Of a stretch of DNA of 64,000 bases, positions 10,268-21,769 are shown piece after piece. The notes beneath the pieces are model-generated. The model did not search any database. It was not told the origin of the DNA and was given only the letters and a program-made list of their open reading frames with translations. Each line of letters begins with the position of its first letter. The first letter of the stretch is position 1. Origin of the DNA: Metallyticus violacea (Eukaryota > Arthropoda > Insecta > Mantodea > Metallyticidae); contig CM060833.1 in assembly GCA_030762175.1 (NCBI GenBank), positions 8,204,501-8,268,500 on the forward strand, given 5' to 3'. Both the position numbers and the translations under genes were made by a program.

Positions 10268-10318
10268 TTATATATATATACATACACTTATGTATGTATA
10301 TATGTGTGTGTGTCTGTG
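10268..10318. repeat. TA/TG microsatellite
   Basis: Alternating TATATATATA, CATACACTTATGTATG and TGTGTGTGTGT inside X2, next to the GTAGGCACAAAAATGACG block. X7 has a short ATGTATATACGTATA at the equivalent place. Confidence 0.8.
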
Positions 10319-10770
10319 TATCTAGCGACCGAAATTTTTGTTTTATCTGAACAAAACTCGGCATATAACGATCAATTAACAATGATTTATCCAGTTCATT
10401 AACCAGGAAAATTAAACAATTGGGGGTGGGAGTTAACCTACGCGAAAATGTAAAAATCGCTCTAGCGACCGCAATTTTTTAAACTCGGCATATACAATTG
10501 AAATAAAAAAAAAATTAAAACCGTTTCTGTAAATAAGTGAATTGGCCTGATACGTCAAAGTAAAAGTCACTAGAACACCAATAATTTTTTTTACAACGAA
10601 ATTCTATGTACCATTTAAATTAAGCAAGAAAAATAGTTCTTGAAAAACAAGGAAATTAAGCTATCAGGAATGGGGAGGGGGGGTTACCTGAAATACAACA
10701 TTTAAAAACCGCTCTAACGGCACAACTATTGGTTTATACCCAACAAAATTCGGTGTATACCTACTATTTA

Positions 10771-11075
10771 GACCGCCACGGGTGGCCGAGGTCGTTAAGG
10801 CACGGACTCGTGAGCGGGAGGTCTGCGGTTCGAATCCCGCCAGGACCGTCCTCCCTGACTAGGGTTTTTTCCAGGTTTTCCTTAGTCTTCATAACTGGCA
10901 AATGCCGGGGAGGTACCTAAACTTAGGCCTGGAACGCTTCCTTCCTTAAAAAAAAAAAAAATATCCTTTCCCAATTTATCATTTCATCTCATGTATCATC
11001 AGTGTCCACCGCCTGTGGTGCCTCAGTAGTAAAAACGGGCGTTAAACACTACTCAAAAAAACAAAAAAAAAAATC
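10771..11075 (+). mobile_element. SINE-A, full length, with perfect target-site duplication
   Basis: Intact-looking head GACCGCCACGGGTGGCCGAGG, B box GGTTCGAATCC, body and A-rich tail. Flanked by a perfect 11 bp direct repeat CCTACTATTTA (10760-10770 and 11076-11086). It interrupts one X2 subrepeat, so X2 is older than this SINE. The near-consensus sequence suggests a relatively recent insertion. Confidence 0.95.
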
Positions 11076-11616
11076 CCTACTATTTAAATAAAATAATAGA
11101 AATAGTTTCTGAAAATTAGAGAAAAAATACCATTAGGAGTAGGGGTATACCCGAAAACAAGATTTAAAAAGCGCTCTTGCGTTTAATCTTCTCTATATTG
11201 TTTCAAAATAAAAGGACAAACTAATTCAATATATAAATATATTTATAACAATGCATATGTTTTATGTTTCACAAAAGATAACAAATGTGAAATATTAATG
11301 TAACATGTGTTAGAATTATATTTGTATGTAAGAGCGCTCTGTAATAACCTTCAGAAAACGTTTGTGTTATGTTTTTACTATAATAACATTTAAATTACAT
11401 ATCAAAGTTATTGAAAATCGACGGATCTTTTGATTGTTTACTGTTGAGTGTTCATATTTGCTTAGTACATTGTAATTGATTTTTAATTAGTAGCATGCAT
11501 TTTTTTTATTGACACGTATAAACTTCTTTTTCTGAAATACACAAGGTAGGTCGAAACGTTTTGTTATTTCTCTCTATTTCATTAATAATATGCATCAGTT
11601 TTTGTAGTTTAACCTC

Positions 11617-11671
<55 letters not shown>
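11617..11671. repeat. (AAT)n microsatellite
   Basis: About 18 uninterrupted AAT units in the X2 core. X1 has only ACAACAACAATAATAATAATT at the homologous position, so the tract expanded in place after the copies diverged. Confidence 0.95.
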
Positions 11672-12012
11672 GAATGTGGTTTCTCTTTTGTGATATTTAT
11701 AGATTGCAAAAATACTAATTTAGTCCCTAATTCTAATTTAATCTAATATCACACAGTAATGCCATAACCTATTTCATTTCATTAATTAAAAAGGTCGTAA
11801 TTTTATATTCTTTTTAAAGTTGTTCTACTAGGTGAGGAATTCGCTTAGTTTACGCAGTTTCTGCGTGATGGACTCTTCTGGTTCTACCATCATGCATATA
11901 ATTTTATCTACCTTATCCATTACGACTTGTTTCAGCTTCAAATATTGCATAAAGGAACAAAAAGAAACAGAACCAAACACTCACTTGATAATAATAGAAA
12001 TCAATAGATGTA

Positions 12013-12262
12013 ACTACTTGTTTTGCAGTCTATAGCTACAACATTTTTGATCGTTTACACACTACTTTAATTACTATTGCATTTTGCTCCGCTTATATTG
12101 AAGCTGTTGGTGTGGTACTACTGTTTGCAGCTTCGGCTTTCTATGGCGCCATTTCAGTGCAAATGTGCATTATTGTATTTACATAAAATGACGGACAAAC
12201 AGCGAATCTTGTGTAAGTAAGCAAATATACTTTTTTAAAAGTTCATTTTCCTATTATAAACC
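12013..12262 (+). repeat. Right member of the direct repeat flanking X2
   Basis: Direct-repeat partner of 9857-10100; see that entry for the shared segments. Separated from the X2 end by ~140 bp. Confidence 0.8.
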
Positions 12263-12628
12263 TGATGTAGACAGCCTTCTGTTGTGTAAAAACTTAATAT
12301 GTAGTTCAAAAGAGTTATTGCTGGGAGCTGAAGAGATAGTTAGCGACGTATGAAGGGTCAAACAAAACTCAAACGCGTGCAATGTATCACCTTTACAAAT
12401 ACTTACAGAGTATGTTTCTCTGCTGTGCCTTGTTGTGCTAGCGAAAACAGTATATTAACAGTGAACAGTTGGGCGTTTTGCATTGCACTATTTAGTGCTA
12501 GCGTGTAGTTTCACATTGATATTGATCTATTAATCATACACAGATGCCAATAATGGATACTTCACAACAACGAAAAAACAAATAGCTCGAGAAATAGTTA
12601 AAAAAGTGCGAAATGGTATAATAATGAA

Positions 12629-12897
12629 TGATGTTTAACGCCCGTTTTTACTACTGAGGCACCACAGGCGATGGACACTGATGATACATGAGATGAAACG
12701 ATAAATTGAAAAGGATTTTTTTAAAAGAAGGAACGTTCCAGGCCTACGTTTAGGGTACCTCCCTAGCATTTGTCAGTTATGAGGACTGAGTAAAACCTGG
12801 AGAAAACCTCAATTAGGTAGGACGGTCCTGCGGGATTCGAACTCCAGACCTCCCGCTCACGAGTCTGAACCTTAATGACCTCGGCCACCCATGGCGG
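12629..12897 (-). mobile_element. SINE-A, full length
   Basis: Reverse complement of the family: GATGTTTAACGCCCG at the left, CCAGGCCTACGTTTAGGGTAC, B box GGGATTCGAACTCC, A-box region CTTAATGACCTCGGCC, ending CCATGGCGG. Confidence 0.92.
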
Positions 12898-13640
12898 TAA
12901 TGGAGGCGGGACTGCTTATCAATAAAAATACAGAAAATAATTTAAAATAGTCAAATTTTCGTGTATTCCACTATATCCATGTTCCAGTGAGAACAATTCC
13001 TTACTACGATAAGAGCAAGGCAGGTTGCTCTGTTTACTCCAGGAAAGCATAGAGAAAGACCAGAACATAACAAAAGTGAATTTGGATGTTTTTGACAAGA
13101 ACGTGACACCCTGCTGCATAAACGAATTTTATTTAGTGATAAAGGAAGACCCTACAAGTCCAAAATTGTTATGTGCGACTCGAGGAAGAATTGAATTTTC
13201 CTGCGGGGTTCACCGTCTTAGAGAAATGGGCTGCAAATGGAAAAAATTTGAGGGAGATGTTAATTGAAAAGCCGAACACTTGAAATGGCGCTGGAAGAAG
13301 CACGCCACGTTAGGGAATATAGTCAGGGATTCAATTGCATACGTTAATGGACAATAATTTTATAGTTATATAAAGTAAAATAAAAAAGTGTAACCATTTT
13401 ACCACACAACGCTACTTCTTAATTCATGAATCACATTGAAAGATTTTCACAAGTAAGCCATGCAAAAATCAGCTCTCTTTAAAAATTTTGATATACCTAG
13501 TGGGTAATGAATTTGCTAAAACTGACATTGGCAGGGAAAAGTTATTTTGATTCCATAAACATATTTACAAACAATATGAACATTTTAAATATTTAAAATA
13601 TTTTATTTTATAAAAACTTGGGCATCCCTCCCTCCCTCCC
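12898..13640. other. Unassigned DNA with an unrecognised 80-codon frame
   Basis: The plus frame 13025-13267 starts MLCLLQESIEKDQNITKV and includes CC, CG and KWKKFEGD segments. I recognise no family. Composition is plausible for a decayed coding fragment. The rest is AT-rich, and a C-rich TCCCTCCCTCCC lies near 13627. Confidence 0.3.
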
Positions 13641-13714
13641 GGCGTGACGGAATTGTGTTCTGTCTACTGTTTAGATTGATGTGTACAAGTTCAGATGTTT
13701 TCGTTGGATGGATT

Positions 13715-14110
13715 TGATTTTTAGGGACGGAGGAATTTAGTTCCGTACTTCAGCCTTACTCAAAGGCTGGTCGTTTGTGCCTATGCTGCCAGTTGGGACA
13801 CTTCCGGGAGGTAAATGAAGGAAATACCGGCCGTAGATGGGATTCTTAATTATGTTTCCAGATAGAAATGTCCAATATGGAGTTCGATACAATCAGAAGG
13901 GGCGCAACCCACCGTCACACTGCACCAGCCCACCTCGCCTTGGCACTTTTGACCCTTTAACGAACCAACGGAAGGAACCGGAAGAGCATTTGTCTAAGCG
14001 ACCAGGGGAAACCACGGAAAAAATTGAAGGCCAGGATAGCGGCTGAAGGAGTTGAACGCACAAGCTGACAAATGCGAGTTTCCAGCGACCGCCTGAGACA
14101 CACGGGTCAG
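13715..14110 (-). mobile_element. Possible tRNA-derived or composite repeat remnant
   Basis: GC-richer than its surroundings (CCGGCCGTAGATGGG, GACCAGGGGAAACCACGG, GGAGTTGAACGCACAAG, CGACCGCCTGAGACAC). The minus strand of GGAGTTGAAC gives a weak B-box-like GTTCAACTCC. Such blocks occur in arthropod tRNA-derived repeats, but no second copy exists here to support it. Confidence 0.25.
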
Positions 14111-14390
14111 TTAAAGTTTGTTTCTCGAAGTTAAACAGAGTGTTAAAGAGATTAGAAAGCCTTTGTCGAAACCCGACGGTCTTCCTGAATGTGGCGAATC
14201 GCTGACGTCAAAGCGGCCCCTCTTTGGAACGACAGAAGCATTTTCTTGACGTGCTTTCTCCAATGACATTCTTCCCGTAGACGGCACAAATGTTTCGTGC
14301 CGCCTCCGCGGCCTTTACTTCTCATTAGGCTCAAAAAGAACATGTCGGAAATTTCACAAGATTTACGACTATTTACAAGCACAACGCTAC

Positions 14391-14617
14391 AAATAACAAG
14401 CGGCAAACAATATCCTAGCAACACAGCAACAAATAAGCGGTAAACAATATCCTAGCAACACAGCAGTGTGATGAACAAAAACGTTACATATAACAAGCGG
14501 CAAACAATATCCTAGCAACACAGCAACAAATAAGCGGTAAACAATATCCTAGCAACACAGCAACAAATAAGCGGTAAACAATATCCTAGCAACACAGCAG
14601 TGTGATGAACAAAACCG
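14391..14617 (+). repeat. Two-level minisatellite, ~37 bp unit
   Basis: Units of the form CAACAAATAAGCGGTAAACA + ATATCCTAGCAACACAG (37 bp), with a variant AACAAGCGGCAAAC. The order is variant, standard, spacer, variant, standard, standard, spacer. The spacer begins CAGTGTGATGAACAAAA in both places. So a 2-unit plus spacer block is duplicated, the second time with an extra unit. Confidence 0.93.
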
Positions 14618-14659
14618 CCACAAACTTCGCGGGTCAACCTAATAGTACAAAGAGATATA

Positions 14660-16434
14660 CAAGGTTTGCTGGACGTCCTGTACCACCAAAATAACTTTTG
14701 AAATATGTATACAGTACCATGAAATTCGGTGTGGAGGGATAACCGCATACTAAGAACTTAAAAATTATTTTACGAACTTTTTTTTATACTTACGTTTTAA
14801 AAGGAAGTAACTTTAACTCTCTTTTTTTAAATGGAATACCCCACATATTTTTTGCATTTTCGAATGATTCCTTTTAAAAGCGTTTCAAAAAGTACCTACA
14901 CTAGATACTTTTGTATTGCATAAATTTATTATTGCTAAATCAAGAAAACAAAAAAGTGAAGCTAACAATAAAATGCTTCTTTTGTTTACTGTTTTTTTTA
15001 TCTTTAATAGCATTAATACTGTCTTTTGTTTATATCCATGGAATCACGTTTATTGATACAGAAACATTTTATTTAAGGGATTAGATCTGACATCTAGGGT
15101 GTTAAATAATTCTATCTGATGTTAAGCGAAAAGGGAAAATAATTCTAATTTGATTACGGTTGGCAGGCAACGATCTCATCGAGAGCCAGCGAATTTATTT
15201 AATGAAATGCATCCGGATCGCATTCCAATTCCACATACAACAGTTACAAGGATCGTAAAGAAATTTATTTAAATTGGAAGCGTAAAGGACATACAAAGAT
15301 CAGGTCGCCCGAAAAGTAAACCTAACGTAAATACTTCATTGGATGTTCTCCTCCGTGTGCAAGAAAATCCAAAAGTTTGTACCACAAATTTGTTATCAGA
15401 ATCAAATAAAGTCAAAGTTCAATGATGAAAATCCTTAAAAGTGTCAAGCAAAAATCTTATAAATTTCAATTTCTGCAAGAATTTTCTTAGGACGATCCTG
15501 AAAGAAGCATGTAATTTTGTGATGGCACACATTAACAACAATTCAGTTTTCCTTATACTTTCAGATAAAGCCACATTCTGTCTGATTGGATTTGTCAGCC
15601 ACAACTGCCGATACTAGTCAGATGTAAACCCACAATGGATGGAAGAGATACACACGCAGTGTCCACAAAAACTTAATGTTTGGGTTGATATTGTAGGGAA
15701 TCATATCATTGGTCGTTTCTTCTTTTAAGAAACGCTAAACGCTAATAGATATTCAGATGAGCTTCGAATTAACACAGTACTGCCTACGGCAAATTTGTTT
15801 CCATGAGCTACCCAGAGATGCCGTATTTCCAACAAGATGAAGCTCCAGTTCACTATGAACAGAATGTTCTTCAGCACTTAAACAGTATTTTGCCACAAAG
15901 ATGGATTGGTAGGAGAGGTCACACTGAGTGGCCTGCGGGATCCCCAGATTAATCGCATTTGGACTTCTTTTTGTGGGGCCATTTTAAGTCAGTAGCGAGA
16001 AAGACTTAACAACTTAAATCTGAAAGCGTTGCAAGCCATTCCTAAAGCCCGGTTAAGTCATTCCTTAAATATTTCTATCGACTTGCACAATGTCTAGCAG
16101 CTGGGGGCTACCAGATTGAACACAGAATTTACACGTTTTTATTAAGGAAGTAATATTTTATTATTTACTACAATTTTTGTGTGTTTTTGATTTAGCAATA
16201 ATAAATTTGTATAAAAACATTTTATAAGCTCTTAATGAGTATTATTCAAAAATGTAAAAATTTATTGTGTATTTCATTCCAAATAAGAGAACTGGAGTTA
16301 CTTCCCGTTAAACCGGAAGTAGAACAAAGTCGGTTATATAGCTTTCGAATTCTCAGTATATGGCTAGTTTCATGTCATTGAACCAAATGCTTCAAAAGTT
16401 ATTTAGTTGGTGCAGGGGTTTCAAACTAACCCTG
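14660..16434 (+). mobile_element. ITm-superfamily DNA transposon with long imperfect inverted repeats
   Basis: Left arm 14660-14942 and right arm 16189-16434 are inverted repeats of about 250-280 bp. Matching landmarks (left / reverse complement of right) are AATAACTTTTGAA in both, TACCATGAAATTC / GACATGAAACTAG, GGAAGTAACT in both, TTTTTGCATTTTCGAAT / TTTTACATTTTTGAAT and ACAAATTTATTATTGCTAAATC in the right arm (ATAAATTTATTATTGC in the left). The outer tips are CAAGGTTTG / CAGGGTTAG. TA dinucleotides flank both ends, the expected target duplication. Total 1,775 bp. Confidence 0.85.
15170..15990 (+). pseudogene. ITm (DUF4817-type) transposase pseudogene
   Basis: Helix-turn-helix part: FNEMHPDRIPIPHTTVTRIV, then KDIQRSGRPKSKP (GRP linker) and LRVQENPKVCTTNLLSES. 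The catalytic part has LNVWVDIVGNHIIGRFFF, then FQQDEAPVHYEQNVLQHLN (second Asp block), RWIGRRGHTEWPAGSPD, HLDFFLWGHFKS (third-Asp region). About five frameshifts and several stops break it, so no protein can be made. The block order and the GRRG--EWPA-SPD---LDFFLWG signature place it with the DUF4817-carrying branch of IS630-Tc1-mariner elements. It sits between the long inverted repeats described for 14660-16434. Confidence 0.85.
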
Positions 16435-17016
16435 TATATTTTATGAAATAATTTATGGGAATATTTATTAGTAATAAATTTTGTATAATTTCGGTGTATT
16501 TCGTGCAAGTGATGGACACACAACACTGCACGAACTAAACGACAGATTGTTGACTTCTGCGTGATCAATCATTGTACATGATTTATAATGTTATGTAATA
16601 CATCGATCACGTATTTAACTTCTTTTATATTCCTGTGTTTTGTTAACTATTTAATCGTTGAATTATTTCGTTATAATTCCATAAATAAAATAAAATTAAG
16701 TTTTAACTGTTTTATTAAAGTGTGTGAGGGCATACCTGTTTTTAATTAAAATGTCGTACTATTCTACAACAGTGAACAAGTGTATTTGTTACACATGCAG
16801 TACAGGAAACAATTTCTCTGAATATTAAGTTACATTAAAGTATTTACAATAATTACGGCAATAAGAGATAATTTGCGGTAGATAATTTCATTACCTGACT
16901 CACTTGTACAGTGCAATTAGGAACAGTATGGAATATGTCGCACCGTACAGTTAAAATATACACCCTTCTAAATTTTAGAGTCAGTACGACTGTTTGCTTT
17001 ACTAGCAGAAAAGGTA
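16435..17016. other. Unassigned AT-rich DNA
   Basis: No coding similarity, tRNA boxes or repeat match seen between the ITm element and the M1 mariner. Confidence 0.4.
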
Positions 17017-18130
17017 CGAGGGTAGATCCATAAGTTTCCGGTCTAACCATTTTTAGGTACGATAAACACAAAAACTGTATTTCACTTTTCAATATAGCTA
17101 CCCTTTATTGCAATACGCTTCCCACATCTTTTAATTAGCAATTCAACCTATTTCCCCAAAAAACTAGTAAGAAGTTTGGTCTGCAAAATGGGCATAAACA
17201 GCATTCAACCCTTTTTCGTCACACTTTAATTTCCTTCCTCGAAGGTCCTTCTTGAGTTTTAAAAAGAGGAAATAGTCACTCGGAGCTAGATCTGGGCTGT
17301 AGGGTGGATGATCGATCTCCTTGAAGCCACATTTCTTCACAGCTTCCTTTGCAACAAGAGCTGTGTGCACAGGTGCGTTGTCGTGTAGAAGGCACACACC
17401 ACCACTCAGCTTTCCTCGTCTTTTCTCTTTGATGGAAGCACGTAGTCTGTGCAGTAGGTCTGCATAGTACTCCCCATTTACTGTGGTGTTCCTCTCTTGA
17501 AGTCAACGAAGAGTATTCCTTCACAGTCCCAAAAGATTGTGGCCATGATGTTCTTGGTTGACTGAGTGACCTTGGCCTTTAGGGGCGGTGCTTCGCCAGG
17601 TTTACCCTGCCACTCCATTGATTCTCTTTTGGACAAGGGATCATAGTAGAGGACCACAGTTTCATCTCCTGTGCAGAACTTCTCTCTTGTTGTCTCGGCA
17701 GAGCTTCAAAAATGCCTGACAATGACGATCATTGCTGCTTTTGGACTGAGGAAAGAAGTCTAAACTCCCATCTTGCACTAACCTTATTCATGTTTACATG
17801 TTCTTGACTGTAGTTTTAGAAAGACCCAACCTTGCTGCTATTTCTGTAACTTTGAGCCGCCGGCCTTCCATAATTTCTCCTTCCACAAGGGCGATGTTTT
17901 CAGTAGTGAGCACCTCCAAGGGCCGACCTGTACGCTCTTCGTCTTCAATGTCTTCTCGACCCATTCGAAAAAGTTTGGCCCATTCTTTTACCGTAAAATA
18001 TGAGGGGGATGCTTCCCCATATACATCTCCAATCGCTGTTTAATTTCATTTGGAGTAAGTCCTGCTTTTGTGAAGATCTTAATAACAGCTCGATACTCCA
18101 TTTTGAACATTCCATAATCTTCTACACATA
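17017..18130 (-). pseudogene. Mariner M1, near full length, decayed transposase
   Basis: The 3' terminal inverted repeat GAGGGTAGATCCATAAGTTT lies at 17018. The frame would start at 18101 (MEYRAVIKIFTKAGLTPNEI) and stop near 17081, the ~340-codon length typical of mariner. Visible blocks: GDETVVLYYDP (first Asp), LLHDNAPVHTALVA (second Asp) and PPYSPDLAPSDYFLF (third Asp), then LRGRKLKCDEKGLNAVYAHF. Frameshifts interrupt it after the N-terminus, near the central region and before the C-terminus. All three catalytic Asp are still encoded. The 5' inverted repeat could not be found, although similarity to the 43.9 kb copy continues ~30 nt upstream of the start. Confidence 0.88.
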
Positions 18131-18544
18131 GCCTTCTTTATGCAAGATATGACATCAGATAAAAATTTTGTGATAACATTTCATTATAATTGCGCTAGTC
18201 AACACATTATTAACTTTTTCCCTGCATTTGATTTAAACTATAATGATTCTTCCTAAATGTGGGGTGCTGAATTCAGTGGAACACACCGATTTTGTTCTAT
18301 CACGTCACATTTCCTAGATACACAATACTAACACCCAAGCATATAATACAATATGGGTGCACGCTAACAATTTTAAATGCATTAAAACAATAACACTTAG
18401 AAGTAATAAATATATGAATTTACATAATTTTGGGGTACAGAATTAAATGAAATTTCTTTCTCTATGATCTCACAGTACTTAGTTACACGACATAATTATA
18501 AAAAACAGTATTGCCTAGCATTGGCATAAATAAATACAAACAAG
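18131..18544. other. Unassigned AT-rich DNA
   Basis: Between two minus-strand mariners. It may include the 5' end of M1, but no inverted repeat was recognised. Confidence 0.35.
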
Positions 18545-19640
18545 AAATGCAAATTCACAACTCAGTACTGGTTTTTTGGTTCAATATACGAAGTGCATTT
18601 TAAAAGTTTTGCATATGTCACCTTAAAGTCCAAGCTAAGCACTGAATTCAAAAACTTGTCCTCACAATCCTTCAAAGTACTCTCAATCTCTCTCCACACA
18701 CATTTGTAGACAGTGCAAATATTTGTCAAAAGCACTGACTGAGATATTGTCATGAGCAAGGTCTTGCACTCGTTTGAAAGATTTTCCCGAAATGTAAGAT
18801 TTCACTTGGACGAAACAACCAGAAGTCGCACTGTGCTAGGTTAGAGCTGTAGGGTAGATGTTCAAGTAACTGAACTTTGGCGACTTCCAGTTTCCCCAAA
18901 TTTGCAGCTGCTCTGTAAGGAGACGCATTGTCGTGCAAAAGCAACCGCCTTGAAGTTCCTGTCTTTGGACATCAGCTCTTCAAATAAAGAATTCGAAATA
19001 TAATTGTCATAGTATTCTCCATTCATTGTCATTCCTTCTGACATACAGTCAACCACTAATGGTCTTCATAGTTGAAGAAAACTGTGAACATTCGCTTACA
19101 GAATGAAAATCTTGTCGAAAAACAACCGGTCTTGGGTCATTCTCATTTACCCACACGCAGTTCTGAGCTGTATTTGGGGAGGTATAGAAATAAAACCAAC
19201 TTTCATCATCAGTGCATATATCTGTCAGACGTTTAGGACATGCTCAGCAGTTTCCTTGTACATTCCTTTCTCCTCTTCTTCTCTTCATTGATTAGGGAAT
19301 GTGGAACCATTTTGCACAGATTTTTCGCAGCTTTAAATATTCATTTAGTATACTGCCAATGCTGCCAACACTGATACCCACTTCCATACTTAACATTTCA
19401 ACGATAATATGTCGATTTACCTCCACCAAGTTCCTCACTCTTTGAATTGTTCTCTCGTTCACAGCTTCCCGAGGCCGGCCAGAGCGAGGATTGTCTTTCA
19501 AAGTCTCTCGCCCTTCTTCAAATAATCGAATCCACCTTGAAATGATATCAAATGAACACACTTGCTCATCATGAACAGCTCGTGGATATTTTTCGCTCTT
19601 TCACCTGCTTATAGCGTGTGAAAATGTAGAATGTAATGTT
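18545..19640 (-). pseudogene. Mariner of the type seen at the window start, decayed
   Basis: N-terminal HTH segment: FDIISRWIRLFEEGRETLKD, NPRSGRPREAVNERTIQRVR (GRP linker) and ISVGSIGSILNEYLKL. The catalytic segment reads SEGMTMNGEYYDNYI, then LLHDNASPYRAAANL (second Asp) and LPYSSNLAQCDFWLF. In that block the SPDLAP Asp is changed to Asn (SSNLAQ), while the downstream CDFWLF Asp is kept. C-terminus CVERE-EYFEGL. Frameshifted at least three times. The fragment at 3-115 is a second copy of this type. Confidence 0.85.
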
Positions 19641-19879
19641 TTCTTTAGAAATATTCATGATTTTTCACCAGCTATTGACACAATTTAAACTTGCAATTAT
19701 GTTATTTCGTTAGCTTAAGGTTCACTGTTGCCAGTACATTTGTTACAATTTTTAAGACAGTAATGTCCAACAATGGATAGGCTGGTTGCAAAATATATGG
19801 ACATATTCCAGAAAGATTTAAAAATTTACTTCACAATACAGTTGCAATTTTACTCTGTGTTTTATTTTGCAAATTTTAC

Positions 19880-20290
19880 CGATGATGCTTTTCTTTTGCA
19901 TGGTGTTTCATCTCACTCCCCAAGAAGACGCCAATAGTAGTCGCCTATCATCGGAGGGTTCCATGATAGCAATGCTCCATAGTAAGAAGGTCGTGGTGAG
20001 AGCGCTCACCCAGCTTATCACATACGGAAGTCAAAAGATGTAAAAAGTGAATTTAAGCGACATCCCACACCCCAAGTTCTTATAGTTCTCCAACAGACCA
20101 TTCACTAAAGAAACATAGTTATCATCTTTTCTGTTGTCCAGAAAGCTGAAATAGGAACAAGCAGGTAAATAGCGTCAAAGGTTGGATCTTCAATTGTTTT
20201 CTGATATGTGGTCTAACAAAAATGCCTTCTTGTACCACCTTCCGTCTAGTGATTATTTTTAAAACTTCTGCCACTATAATACTTCTTTAT
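19880..20290 (-). pseudogene. Decayed copy of a repetitive arthropod ORF
   Basis: Successive minus frames read NGLLENYKNLGCGMSLKFTF, FLHLLTSVCDKLGERSHHDL and TMEHCYHGT. This resembles a frequently repeated uncharacterised arthropod protein whose C-terminal region has NMGCNMSLK..FLHSHLDFF..N.G--SDEHGERFHQD....ME-RY-G. The family is known from transposon-like repeats, but its mobilising enzyme is not clear to me. Only ~130 codons remain, with stops and frameshifts. Assignment is from pattern memory, not a search. Confidence 0.5.
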
Positions 20291-20589
20291 GGTATAAAAA
20301 GTACCAAACAAAATAACAAAAATACCAACAAAACATGTAAATTAAAGAATATAGATAAAATAAAGCATCTAAAAATCTAAATTATAAAAAAAATCTTACG
20401 TGCTAGAACATTTTAAAAGCAGGTTCGGATTGTATGCACAAAACAAACTGGTACATAATATGTCACATGCAAAACGATTTCTACCAGTGTTATTTAATAG
20501 CCTTTTGAAATATTTTATTCGACTTTGTAACGCAAGTTTTTAGAAAACTCGAGGCTTTCCTGGCAATGAACAAGACGAGAGGTTTCATT

Positions 20590-21769
20590 TCTAGCGGAGG
20601 TCCCTCTTATCTCCATCGCTCAAAATACTACACAAATGATAATCAACCTACTATAATAATTGTTAAGTATCACTCTTTAGATGACGCTCTGTAAGGTTTC
20701 ACACTCATAAGTGTAGTCACTTGTTTATGACTATCGTGTAAACAAACTAGTGTTAACATTTACTACAAAATTAAATACGACCTGTGATAAAGTACATCTT
20801 TTTGAAGATTTTAACTCCACCAGCAATAAAAAAAAGAAGTTAGATTCCACATTAAAGGATTCTTCCCCTTTGTTTTCGACGGTTAAACAGTGGGGCTGCT
20901 GAATTTAAGTGTGGTCGCAAATCCTTTCAAGATGATGAGCTCTCACGGCATCCCAAACTCAATTATCATCGATTGAAGGTCGGCATTGCAAAGAGGCTGT
21001 GTCCACTACATTTTATACGACGTTTTTGGTATGAAAAAGCTTTCCGTTCGATGGGTGCTGCGTTTGTAAATGTTTGACCAAAAACGCATTCGAATGAACA
21101 TTTAGCAACAGAGTTTAGACCTTTTTAAACGCAATTAAAGTGAGTTTTAGCATCGTTGTATGATAGTAGATGAAACATTGATTCACCAATACTCGCCAGA
21201 GATAAAGGCGGAGTCCAAACAGTGGATGACAACAAGTGTAAGTGCACCAAAGAAAGAAAAAACGACCCCATTTGCAGGAAAAGTTATGGCTACAGTTTTA
21301 TGGGATTCTAATAGAGCGGTGCTCGTGGACTATCTCTAGAAGGGTAGAATCATCACCAGGGAGTATTACGTTTCACTACTGGATCAACTGAAAGATGTTA
21401 TTCAGATTAAACGTCCACACCTTGCAAAAAAGAAAGTTCTTTCTCATCACGATAATGCTCCTTCACACACGTCTGGGATTGTTGCTGCAAAACTGCATGA
21501 CCTTCGCTTCCAAGTGCTTCCACATCCGCCATATCCGCCGGATTTGGCTCTCAGCGATTACTTTTTGTTCCCAATCCTGAAGAAATGGCTGGGTGGACGA
21601 AGATTCACTTCAAATGATTAATTTGAAGCTTATTTTTCTTATCTTTCACATTTGGACAAATCTAATTTTACAGAGAGTATTAAAAAGTTGGAAAGTCGTT
21701 GTAAAATAAAAAAGTCTTTTAAAACTTGCGATTTCTAGAACTTTTCAAGAACTTTTAGATTGTCCTATA
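20590..21769 (+). pseudogene. Mariner M2 copy 1, near full length, decayed
   Basis: Blocks: VDETLIHQYSPEIKAESKQW (first Asp), APKKEKTTPFAGKVMATVL, YYVSLLDQLKDVIQ, LSHHDNAPSHTSGIVAAKLH (second Asp), LPHPPYPPDLALSDYFLFP (third Asp region). There is a stop within DYL-stop-KGR and another after FTSND. The frame from about 21160 to 21580 is close to intact. The right tip ACTTTTAGATTGTCCTATA matches the M2 inverted repeat seen at 54382 (reverse complement ACTTTTAGAACGTCCCTCA). The left tip is not certain. Homologous along its length to 54382-55561. Confidence 0.85.

Larger units (their letters stand above)
10145..11873 (-). repeat. Element X copy X2 (subfamily I), with SINE and microsatellite insertions
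   Basis: Left end B TTTTAGCGAATTCCAAAGGAAGC and GCGGTTGTACCCATGAAA, then CTACTTAGTAGGCACAAAAATGACG, then about four degenerate subrepeats with CGCTCTAGCGACCGCAATTT boxes (10325-11180). The AT-rich core is nearly collinear with X1 (11190-11820). Right end A is GAGGAATTCGCTTAGTTTACGCAG-TTT-CTGCGT: a 6 bp stem at 11852-11866. Contains SINE-A at 10771-11075 and an (AAT)n tract at 11617-11671. Confidence 0.8.

Noticed and set aside
14512..14748. Leu/Cys-rich minus frame resembling a secreted peptide
   Set aside because: It is a translation of the 37 bp minisatellite units.
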